Source: Undaria pinnatifida
Taxonomy: Eukaryota; Sar; Phaeophyceae; Laminariales; Alariaceae
Assembly: GCA_012845835.1 (NCBI GenBank)
Contig: JABAKD010000002.1
Coordinates: 16,508,129 to 16,572,128, forward strand
DNA length: 64,000 bases
Reading direction: 5' to 3'
Shown here: positions 35,201 through 42,900 of the stretch, piece after piece
Numbering within the stretch: the stretch's first letter is position 1
Layout: every line of letters starts with the position of its first letter
Made by a program: the position numbers and the translations under genes
Notes under the pieces: generated by a model
Databases searched by the model: none
What the model saw: the letters and a program-made list of their open reading frames with translations, nothing else
What the model was told of the DNA's origin: nothing

Positions 35201-36461
35201 CGTACTTGAAAAGGGGTGAACCTCCCTCTCCCCCCTGTTTCTTTCACGCTACGCCGTCGTCGCCGTAAAGCGGAGAATTAGTCGCCAGCAGTGACGGGTT
35301 GCTCACGTTCAAGAAGCCTAGCGTCGTGCGGGTCAGGAACAACTCCATCGACTCTGACGATTTCACCGAGGTGAGAAGTCGTCGAAACGAGCGTAAGCAT
35401 CATCCATGTCTCGAAACTAACACACATCATCTGTGTCTATAACCGAACAGGCACCCTCTATATCTCGAAACCAATACGCAATATGATGCCTCGAAATGAA
35501 TACGCATCCTGTGTCGCGAAACAACCACGAAGCATCTGTGTCTCGAAACGAATACGCATCATCGGTGCCTCGACCCGAATAAGCACCATCTGTTTCTCAA
35601 AACGAATGCGCAATCATCTGCGTCTCGAAACGAATATGCAGCATCTGTGTCTCAAATCGAATGGGCCTAACCTGTGTCCCGAAACGAACACGCATAATGT
35701 GTGTCTCGAATCGACTTGGCATCGCCTATGTATGTCTCGAAACGAGTACGCATCATCACTGTCTCGAAACGAATACACATCATGTATGTCTCGAAACGAA
35801 TGCGCATAATCTGTGTCTCGAAATAAGCACACGTCATCTGTGTCGATTACGCACCATCCGTCTCGAAACGAATACGCATCATCTATGTCTCGAAATTAAT
35901 AAGTACATTCTTTCTCTGGAAGCGAATACGCATCATCTGTTTCTCGAAACGAGCACGCATCGTCTGTGCCTCAAAACGAATACGCACCATCTGTGCCTCG
36001 AAACGAATGCGCATAATCTGCGCCTCGAAACTAATACGCTTCGTCCGTCTCGAAACAAACACACATCGTCTATGTCTCGAAACGAAAACGCATCGTCTGT
36101 GTCTCGAGATTGTGAGCACACATCATCTGTATCTCGACAGGAATACACATACTCGGTGTCTCGAAACGAATCAAATTTAGGAGACCAGTTGTGATCGAAA
36201 ATCGGGTAATACGGAAGCCAAACTGACATTTACATGAACGTAATAAGAGATCCGGGAGCCGTAATACCGAAGTTATATAGTTCCCTTACATGCGGCATAT
36301 ACCCATATCCATCTATCCTTTTTCCTTGCCCTACAAAACGTCCTGTTGCGACTGCTGCGTGTCGTGCCTAGGTGGATGTACCTGTGTGCACGGTTGGCTA
36401 CGTCGAAGATGGGTCGACCGTGGTTGGTTACCCCGAAGATGACATTTGCGTCGAAGCCTAA
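23176..36461 (+). CDS. Gene B: secreted Pmp-like right-handed beta-helix protein, complete (13 exons, 395 aa)
   Basis: Join: 23176-23234, 23505-23687, 26380-26464, 27242-27369, 27899-27964, 28904-28975, 30110-30205, 31150-31224, 31878-31961, 32826-32906, 34021-34107, 35289-35370, 36372-36461. Every intron is GT-AG and every phase agrees; the sum is 1188 nt. Residues 1-19 form a classic signal peptide (MGKSWALCALMALASLSSA). Residues 20-110 are acidic and strand-rich. Residues about 150-366 are a series of short repeats of the form F-x3-A-x-F-x2-N-x(n)-GGA-x(7-9)-G, like the FxxN and GGA motifs of polymorphic-outer-membrane-protein (Pmp) repeats and other parallel beta-helices. Residues 367-395 are an acidic, Cys-containing C-terminus. 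There is no membrane helix after the signal, so the protein is inferred to be secreted. The likely role is surface or cell-wall binding or adhesion, or a degenerate polysaccharide-active fold. No catalytic motif is visible. Confidence 0.88.
23505..23687 (+). CDS. Gene B exon 2 (acidic N-terminal strand region)
   Basis: Acceptor AATCCAG, donor GCTCA|GTGAGT, phase 2 in and out. It encodes residues 20-81, very Asp/Glu rich with two Cys, ending in a Thr-rich strand (GGTLTITSTHSSA). Confidence 0.88.
24065..24185 (+). mobile_element. R2 element end fragment in gene B intron 2
   Basis: 'cgcgatcggagtatcaca', 'cagcttgcaaagatgaacg', 'aaatcttcgatctcacacctgg' and 'tattttataataa' give the R2 end in plus orientation. 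Confidence 0.7.
24265..24800. repeat. Dispersed repeat R4, copy 2 (gene B intron 2)
   Basis: The ordered match to 17,780-18,420 described there, with a shorter purine tract. The rest of intron 2 (24.8-26.1 kb) shows no gene. Confidence 0.8.
26380..26464 (+). CDS. Gene B exon 3
   Basis: Acceptor GATTTTTCAG, donor GGG|GTGAGC. Entry completes Gln81 (CA|G) and exit is phase 0. It encodes 28 codons (FVNLRFTVEDGASLEFD at the start). Exon 4 cannot follow exon 2 in frame without it, which is independent support. Confidence 0.85.
27242..27369 (+). CDS. Gene B exon 4
   Basis: Acceptor CTTCTTCCCAG, donor ATGGA|GTGAGT. Phase 0 in, phase 2 out. It encodes residues 110-151, a beta-rich segment (EGGSVTFLGDFEGTEV) leading into the repeat array, and sets the phase used by all following repeat exons. 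Confidence 0.88.
27899..27964 (+). CDS. Gene B exon 5 (beta-helix repeat 1)
   Basis: 66 nt, phase 2 both ends. Repeat DFKGTALFEQNANVFNANSG. The FxxN core is present; GGA is reduced to NSG. Confidence 0.85.
28264..28880 (-). pseudogene. Decayed antisense ORF pair nested in gene B intron 5
   Basis: A 136-codon frame (28,880 to 28,470) and an adjoining frame (28,489 to 28,292) both read protein-like (for example QSVTDWFNVLLKMQLVHIVV, then WFNLGELDGVFTQDLNRV) and meet with a frame change near 28,480. It is probably a relic of a mobile-element or processed coding sequence. The family is not recognised. Confidence 0.3.
28904..28975 (+). CDS. Gene B exon 6 (repeat 2)
   Basis: 72 nt, acceptor CCTTCTGTAG, donor TTAG|GTAATA, phase 2 both ends. 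The repeat starts FRDETTFQDNW. Confidence 0.85.
   Translation, partial: VPRRDNLPGQLVRRHQQHRLGIY
29005..29092. repeat. 'atatagtatgtg' 12-bp tandem repeat
   Basis: About seven units directly after the exon 6 donor, in intron 6. Confidence 0.9.
30110..30205 (+). CDS. Gene B exon 7 (repeat 3)
   Basis: 96 nt, acceptor CTAACTAG, donor GTCAT|GTGCGT, phase 2 both ends. The repeat starts FSEGANFARNN and has two extra residues clusters around a Cys. Confidence 0.85.
30435..30512 (-). other. tRNA-like sequence, probably SINE remnant
   Basis: On the complement, 'atggcttggtgggtacatc' resembles an A box and 'gtaggttcaaggccc' a B box, about 45 bases apart. The acceptor and T stems do not pair well, so it is not called a tRNA gene. 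Confidence 0.25.
31150..31224 (+). CDS. Gene B exon 8 (repeat 4)
   Basis: 75 nt, acceptor GGCTTACAG, donor TCAA|GTGAGC, phase 2 both ends. The repeat starts FRGEATFSEHR; the GGA position reads GVGA. A run of about 14 C lies upstream in the intron. Confidence 0.85.
31878..31961 (+). CDS. Gene B exon 9 (repeat 5)
   Basis: 84 nt, acceptor GCTAATAG, donor ATGAT|GTAAGG, phase 2 both ends. The repeat FYEKAYFIDNESLYGNGGAV is the clearest FxxN...GGA unit. Confidence 0.88.
31975..32055. repeat. 'ggtggccataac' tandem repeat at the start of intron 9
   Basis: About five 16-18 bp units of type aaccggtagccata just inside the intron. Confidence 0.8.
32480..32755. repeat. Local triplication in intron 9
   Basis: Three copies of a block with 'gagaaacaggatccccagctgac' relatives near 32,508, 32,600 and 32,722, each followed by a CT-rich tract. 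A short ATG frame (MSEK...) recurs but is not conserved further. Confidence 0.6.
32826..32906 (+). CDS. Gene B exon 10 (repeat 6)
   Basis: 81 nt, acceptor TATCTCCAG, donor GTCAT|GTGAGA, phase 2 both ends. The repeat starts FKAAVQFVGNAADSYGGGLA. Confidence 0.88.
34021..34107 (+). CDS. Gene B exon 11 (repeat 7)
   Basis: 87 nt, acceptor GTGCCTTAG, donor GACAG|GTGAGC, phase 2 both ends. The repeat starts FQKAVLFDGNVALETGGAF. Confidence 0.88.
34490..34610 (+). pseudogene. Decayed duplicate of gene B exon 12 and its upstream intron
   Basis: 'ctacgcc', 'ccgtaaag', 'gag' and 'gggttgctcacgttcaagaag' appear in the same order and spacing as at 35,250-35,325. The copied frame reaches a stop three codons after the shared FKK, and no donor follows. 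Confidence 0.7.
35289..35370 (+). CDS. Gene B exon 12 (capping repeat)
   Basis: 82 nt, acceptor GTCGCCAG, donor GAG|GTGAGA. Phase 2 in, phase 0 out, so it ends the run of symmetric exons. It encodes a degenerate repeat (SSDGLLTFKKPSVVRVRNNS) and an acidic DSDDFTE. Confidence 0.8.
35385..36180. repeat. Minisatellite, about 27-30 bp unit, about 27 copies (intron 12)
   Basis: The unit is of type 'tctcgaaacgaatacgcatc' plus 'atctgtg'. It starts 15 bases after the exon 12 donor. Several frames are open through it on both strands because most units lack stops. Confidence 0.92.
36372..36461 (+). CDS. Gene B exon 13 (C-terminus)
   Basis: Acceptor GTGCCTAG, phase 0. It encodes 29 codons with an internal near-repeat (VGYVEDGSTVVGYPEDD) and two Cys, then TAA. 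Confidence 0.8.
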   Translation: MDVPVCTVGYVEDGSTVVGYPEDDICVEA

Positions 36462-37000
36462 CCAGCGAAGCCTTACCAAGTCTAACCAGGCGCCTCCTTA
36501 ATCCGACGAAGAAACGGCCACTACAAGGTCATCGCCGAGATCACCGGAACGCTCTTCCTGCGGCGATGATTGCATACAGTATAAATGCATATATGTATGT
36601 TGCGTGTAGTGTCTCAGGGGACACAACTATCACCGTAGCGCAAGGCATATGCACGATGCGTCGAAGCCAAAACTGATCTAACCAGGGGCCTCGTTGATCC
36701 GACGAACAAACGGCCACTACAAGTAGAGCCATCGCCGAGGACATGAGAGCGTTCTCGTTGCAGCGAGGATTACGTGCAGTACATTGTGTAGTGGCTTGAG
36801 GGACGCCGATATCACCGTCGGGCAAGGGGAATTCGCAAGAGGGGCGGGGCACGAAGTTTGCGTCATAGCCTAACCAGACCCATAACCAGGAGCCCCCGTA
36901 AGCCGACGAAGAATCGGACACCACAAGTTAACGCCGAGGTCACCGGAACTATATTCCTGTAGCGATTATTGTCACTCGCAGTATATACGAAGTTTATATG
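36448..37000. repeat. About 205-210 bp tandem repeat, 3 copies, starting inside gene B's last codons
   Basis: Each copy has 'gcgtcgaagcc(taac)', 'aaccaggcgcctccttaat'-like, 'cgacgaagaaacggccac', 'catcgccgaga' and 'gcggcgat' blocks, starting near 36,448, 36,658 and 36,863. The first copy spans the stop codon, so the repeat may have grown from the gene's 3' end. Confidence 0.8.
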
Positions 37001-37688
37001 TAAGTACATGCGGCATAATATACGAAGTAACATATATGTAGTGACTCAAACTACGCCGCTACCACCGTGAGGCGACGGGTGTTGACGGCGGAAGCAGAAA
37101 AGGCGCGCAGGCGCCAACGCCTCACGTGGAAGTTTTTCGGGTTGGTGTGGTGTGTCCGTTGGTGGGACTCATATGTAGTACGTGTGTGCACGGAACAGGA
37201 GCGAGCTGGTGCTGCAGAATCCCAGTGCTTGGTATTCTGGTAGCACACGGTATAGTCTAAGAATACCAGACGCGGTGTAACAGTGTAGACTACAGTGTAT
37301 CAGTATGTGCAAGGCGTAGTCTAATTATTTGAGATGTGGGTTTTCTCTGTAATCTAATACGCCAACCACGTCCTATGGGTTTTCCTGTGTTAAGGCCCAT
37401 TTAGCTACAACTTGTACGGTATACTTGCACGTATATATATGTGCGGGCCTTGACGGCGCTGGACAGAATATACTCTTGCAAATACGCTACTATAAGCAAC
37501 GTGGTCTGGCGAATATCAAGAGATACAAGTTCCGCGGCCACATTGAACCATCATTTGCATCATACCTAACGCCTTACTGAGAGCCGAGCTCAACGGCGAC
37601 AACGCGACAACGCCGATATTATAGTGCCCGCAATAGATGAACCACGTGCTCCGTGCATCACTATTATTGCGTTCGTGCGTTGGTTCAT

Positions 37689-37952
37689 TCATACTGCGCC
37701 GAGATGAATACAGCCATTCAAGGAGCTACCAGAATATTTCTCAGGACGACCGCGTTTTCCTCCCTTGATACAACGTGCACAACATGCGTCGCGTGTTATT
37801 AACCTACGTAGACTACCAACCAACTCCAAGAGGGCCTCGACTTCGGGAACTTTCCTTGCCAGTAGGCATTTTCCACAGGGGTCACACGCCCGAGGCTCAG
37901 ACAGGTACACCGCATATCTCCCACAAAAAAGAGCCCACACCAAAACCAACAT
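37689..37952 (-). CDS. Possible small Cys-rich ORF (87 codons)
   Basis: It starts MLVLVWALFC, hydrophobic like a signal peptide, and continues with four CxxC-like or CC pairs (CDPCGKC, CCARC) and a basic GGKRGRPEK stretch. It lies alone between genes B and C. It is intact from ATG to stop, but has no homology that I recognise. It could be a real small secreted protein or a transposon fragment. Confidence 0.25.
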   Translation of the reverse strand: MLVLVWALFCGRYAVYLSEPRACDPCGKCLLARKVPEVEALLELVGSLRRLITRDACCARCIKGGKRGRPEKYSGSSLNGCIHLGAV

Positions 37953-38086
37953 AATACGAGTTTATACGTAAGATGCGCAGGGGTGGTAATTAGTGTACTC
38001 GGTTTGCACTTAGATGGGCGTTTTCGACCAGGTCTACAAGTACCAGGGTAGTAATAATATTATTAATAGTATATTCCGCAGTGAGT

Positions 38087-38490
38087 GGAGTCCCCTCCCA
38101 CCGGAGTCCGCCTCACAAGTGGTTTTTAGTAGGACGCTCACCCTTCATCGGCGAACACCTCACGGCTCACGGCGCTTCGCGCCGGTTGTAAGCAATGTCT
38201 GCCTGGTCGGTGAAAACCCGACGTGCTCTGTCGCGGTATTGTAGGAATACGAGGGTCTACGGTGCTACGGAACCTACAGTCGTGCATGGTGTACATGAAT
38301 TTTATACTCCCAATGGCCTCACAAGCGATTCTTAGCAGGGTGCAGCGTAGCCTTCATGCAACTCGCCGAACACCTCACGGCGCTTCGCGTTTGGCGCGAG
38401 TGTTGTCTACCTGGTTGACGAAAACCCAACGTGGTCCATCATTGCGGGAATGTGAGGCTCAACGGTCATTTGACTACGGCTATGCATGAA
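38087..38490. repeat. About 215-bp tandem duplication carrying R3 modules
   Basis: Copies at about 38,087-38,300 and 38,305-38,490 share 'cctcacaag', 'gaacacctcacgg', 'cgcttcgcg', 'gaaaacccgacgtg' and 'tgtaggaatacgagg'. Confidence 0.75.
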
Positions 38491-38984
38491 AAGAGCACAC
38501 GCACACCCCGTCAACGTCGCATGCTGCTGGTGGTGCGGTATACCACCACGCTTTGTCTTCATTGTTCTTCAATATCCAGGCTCGTTGATCACTGCCCAGT
38601 CGATTGGTATTAGCCTTTTTGAACAAACCCCTCTAGGCCAGCCCAAGATCGTGAACATGAGTATCGCAACGGCATTTTTATTGTGTTGTGTGTCTTTAAT
38701 GTGTGTACTACAGCACGGGGATGCTGCCCTTGCGATTCTGACGCGTGTCGTGCACGCTGGGACTTTACCAAAAAACACCCCTACGGTCGACACCGTACAA
38801 AAGACAAAGAAACGCCTCCTTTCGTCCTACCCGGCGTGCGGCGCATACTGTGGTATTGTGATGTACTCGTTACGTTACACTCAACGCATTGACCTAGATG
38901 CCAGGTTGAGCTTCGTCACAATGAGAAGTGTCGTACCAGGTATTCAGCTAGGTCACGTTCATCTATATGGCAACATTGAGTAAA

Positions 38985-39260
38985 ATGCCACATTGAACTA
39001 TATGACATTGAGCAGTGTCACATGGAGATATTTCCCAGTGAGCTATTCGCCATTGAGCCATGTAATATTGAGCTTGGTGGCAATGGGCTGTGCCACATTG
39101 AGCTATGGCACATGGATCAAAGTTATGGCATATTTAAATGTGCAACGGTGATCTATGTGACATTGAGCGATGTTACATTGAGCTCTGCCACATTGAGCTG
39201 TGTCACACTGAGCTATGCCACATTGACCTACGTGACATCGAGCAATGTCTTGAGACATCA
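38985..39260. repeat. 'cacattgagctatg' short tandem repeat
   Basis: About 16 units of 14-18 bp. Confidence 0.9.
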
Positions 39261-39439
39261 ATAACAAGAAAACGCGGTCACGATGTGCGATAACGCGATG
39301 ACGACCACGCTCGCGAAGAGGATAGACCTGGTATCCCTATACGTTTGCACAAGCACAACCGATACCAGGTACAAAACATTACACAAGACTCAGCCCTTAT
39401 AAGTACAACTAGTGATAAACTCTAACTAATAATACACTT

Positions 39440-39830
39440 CCCGGTAGAAGCTTTGGTGCGGCCTGATGACCGGGCACGCGTAGCTAGGGTAGAGATGCGC
39501 GGTCTTGACCTGTACCATGAATATCGTATGTAGTCTACAATCAATTAGTGTGGTGTGATGAACTGGTCTTGACCTGTAGCATCGTATTCTGCGATCTTCT
39601 GGTGCGGTCTGATGAACCGGCACGCGTGCAAATCACGGGGAGATACGCTCGCGGTCTTGACACGTATCATGGAGAACATGGTACTCGATATTGACCCATA
39701 CCATGTTCCGGTCTTGAACCGTACCATGCATATATCACGATGTTCGATTTTGACCCGTACCATGTACATCATGTGGTACTCGGTCTTGACCAGTGCCATC
39801 TCGTATACCATGTGCAGTCGACGGAATCGG
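39440..39830. repeat. 'cttgacccgtaccatg' interspersed repeat
   Basis: About nine copies of ggtcttgacc...accatg with variable spacers, ending 40 bases from the 3' end of gene C. The gene C 3' UTR probably lies in this repeat. Confidence 0.75.
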
Positions 39831-39869
39831 ATCCAGGGGTATTTTGGTCCCACCCAAGGAGGCCTTGGT

Positions 39870-39930
39870 TCACGCGGACGAAACGGTGTAGAACGCCTGC
39901 ATTCCAGCCAGGATGTGGTCGTTTACATGG
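39870..39930 (-). CDS. Gene C exon 10 in window (C-terminus)
   Basis: Acceptor GTATTGCAG. One base completes Cys327, then [19 protein letters not shown] and TGA. It carries H328, H332 and M337. Confidence 0.92.
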
Positions 39931-42900
39931 CTGCAATACAACGCAAACAAAAACACACCCAGCATTTCAATATCGGTGTCGAAGGTAAGGAAAGAAGGGG
40001 GGGGGGGCAGTAAAGAAGGAGCCAAGAGAAACGACAAACGGGGCGGACGATCCAGCAAAACCACCGATACTTTCATCATGCAGTTTGCTCAACCAAGCGT
40101 TAGATGCAACGACATAAGACACGCGATACTTCTAAAGGTTTTACGTTTTCATCAACCGGGTTGTTTTTTAACTCTTTGGTACGCATGTATATCGGATATA
40201 CAAGAGGGATTGGTATTACACATGGTATACGCCGGTAATCACCCGTAAATACAGGGGACGTTAGGTAACTTCAAAAACCGCGGTAATATAGAGGTAATAT
40301 ATATGGTCCCGAATGCCCCCCATAATAAAAAGCGAAGATATTTCGATACGACAATTCACATATAAACCCACCTCTCATCGCATGCATACACTATGGTGAG
40401 TACGTACCGGACACATCACACGTTACATACGTGTTTCGAGAAAGTGGTGGAAACCCGGGGGTGCTTCTTAACTGTCCCCGATATTGCGGTAAACTACCGG
40501 TACCTCGTAGGGGTAATATACCAAAAGCTGATTAGAGGTAATTACCGGTAGGTAACTGATCGACCCATTATTTATCTTTTATCCCTGACATACAACGAAA
40601 CATCGTCTGCCTTGCGGCCCACCGGAAACTCCGTAGTACATTTAAAACACGGTGTCTGGTCTGTCACCGGTTAATGAAGCGAACGGCAACACGTTGTTTG
40701 CTAGCACGGCACAGCACGGCACAGCACGGCACAGCACGGCACAGCACGGCACAGCACGGCACAGCACGGCACAGCACGGCACAGCACGCATGTCAAGGTG
40801 TAGAGGGGCGCCGTTTTTTGCTGAGGCTCCTAACCACTTGAGGATTTCCATACATTATACCACATAATATACACCTCGCACCAAAAAAGCCGATTTCGAG
40901 TAAACTGAAAATGCAACTTGACGAACAGAACCCATGAGCTAGAGGCACACCATAATATTGTCAACCACAAAACAAGACACTTCAACGATGTTCGGCTAAG
41001 GTAGGTTAAGATGGGTTAAGATGGGTTAAGACGGGCTAAGGTAGGTTAAGATGGGTTAAGATGGGTTAAGATGGGTTAAGATGGGTTAAGGGGCCCCGTC
41101 AGTCAGAACACAAACAGTTTCGCCCCAAAAATTGATACCTCTATTGAAACACGCGTCCACACTTACTTTCACTCTTTAGAGACAAACTCACCAATGAAAC
41201 CTGCCAGACGAGGCCGTGGAGTCGGAAGGAGGGGAGGGGCGTAGTTGTGCCAGCGCCGGCGGTTGGAGCACAGAAACCGCAATATTAATCGCAACCAACC
41301 GTGATGTCGACAGAACGGAACGGACAGAGTGAAAAAAAAGCAAGGGGGGAGGACCGTCAAGAACTATAAGAGCATGTTCATATATATAAACAAACCCCTC
41401 ACCTAAAGCCCTTCCCCCCCCCCCCCCCCCCGCCCCCCGCCCCCACCCCCCACCCTCCCCCCCCAACCCATCCCAACCCCACCCCCTCGAACACTCCACC
41501 CTCTCTTTACTCACTGATTGTACGACTTACCCCAGAATATACACGATAAACTGATGTATTATTTCCAAAAATGTCACATTTGTCCCCTCGAAATAATGTA
41601 TAGTTTCCAGGCACATATCGAGTTGCCCCCCCCCCCCCCCCCCCCCCCCCCGCCCCCAATAATATACTGGTGCCAAAACCGTCAGATTTATCCCCTCGAA
41701 AGGATTTATAGCTTACATGCACAAATTGCCCCTTTCCCCCCCCCCCCCCCCCGCCCCCCTCCAAACCCGCTCGCTTTTGATCAAAACCAGGCCCCCCCTT
41801 TGCCTTCACAGCTGTCAGATTTTGTCCCCCTCAGAAACGGGTTTTTTTATAGTTTCCGCGCACAGACTGACTAAAATCATCCTGTTGACCCTGATAGCTA
41901 CACTGTAGCTGTAAGGGGAGTTGCCGACCTATATCCTTAATGAGGACACACAACTCGTAATGCGCGCGATCGGAGTATCACACACAGCTTGCAAAGATGA
42001 GTTTCGACGAAATCTTCGATCTCACAGCTGGAGTGTATTTTAATTTTTATAATATATTAGAAAAATTAAATACCAGGCATGGCCAGGTTATACAGTTGCA
42101 CGCTTTCGTATTCAAAAGGCGTATCTATTGCTTCAGTGTTTTTGCGTACACACCGCCGTTGTTAGGCATAATTTTCCTGGCATTTTTTTCTTCGACTCCA
42201 GAGTTGTTGGAGCTTGTACTCTGTTGACCATGGATTTTTCTAGATGATGGCGATGACTTAATACACTTAATACACGAGCACAACAACAATCCATTGGTGA
42301 CGCGTGCTACGATGGAGGTGCTATAATGACACTTCTGGCCATACCATTGCCTACCGAGGCGACTCCTCAACTAGGGAACTCGCCTGCATTGTCGCTGTTT
42401 TCTTTTTCGATATAATTATTATTTATAGACTACATAATTATTATCTATAGTCTATATAATATTATCTATATGTAAGTCGCCTATTATCTATATATATAAT
42501 TATTATCTGTAGACTAGACTATATAATTATTATCTATATATAGTCATTCAGGCCATAGTGTTATTATCATAGTTATTGCTAGGCCATACATAGCTATGGC
42601 ACGGGATGGCTCATGGGACTGCGCTTTAGTGTTTTTAAGCAGTCAGGTTCGGGGTTCGGCATATGAACCTCCTCAAAAATGGACCCCGACAACATTGAAG
42701 CATTACCCCCATCGTAGCTAGGAATCGATCTTGAAAACGCGCCAACGAGTCAACGAGATTGCTAGCTACTGCGGACTAAGGACACACGGTGTAGGGGGGG
42801 TACAGTACTCAGCTTCACTGCTGGGCCTGGGCCACTCGCCTGGGTGACTCTGTACCTCACTGTGAGTAAAGTCTCCACGTAATTTGCTCGGCGCAGCGAG

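Noticed and set aside
40705-41092. Possible CRISPR-like or regulatory array of short repeats
   Set aside because: Units are directly adjacent 10-mers with no spacers, in a eukaryotic intron: ordinary microsatellites.
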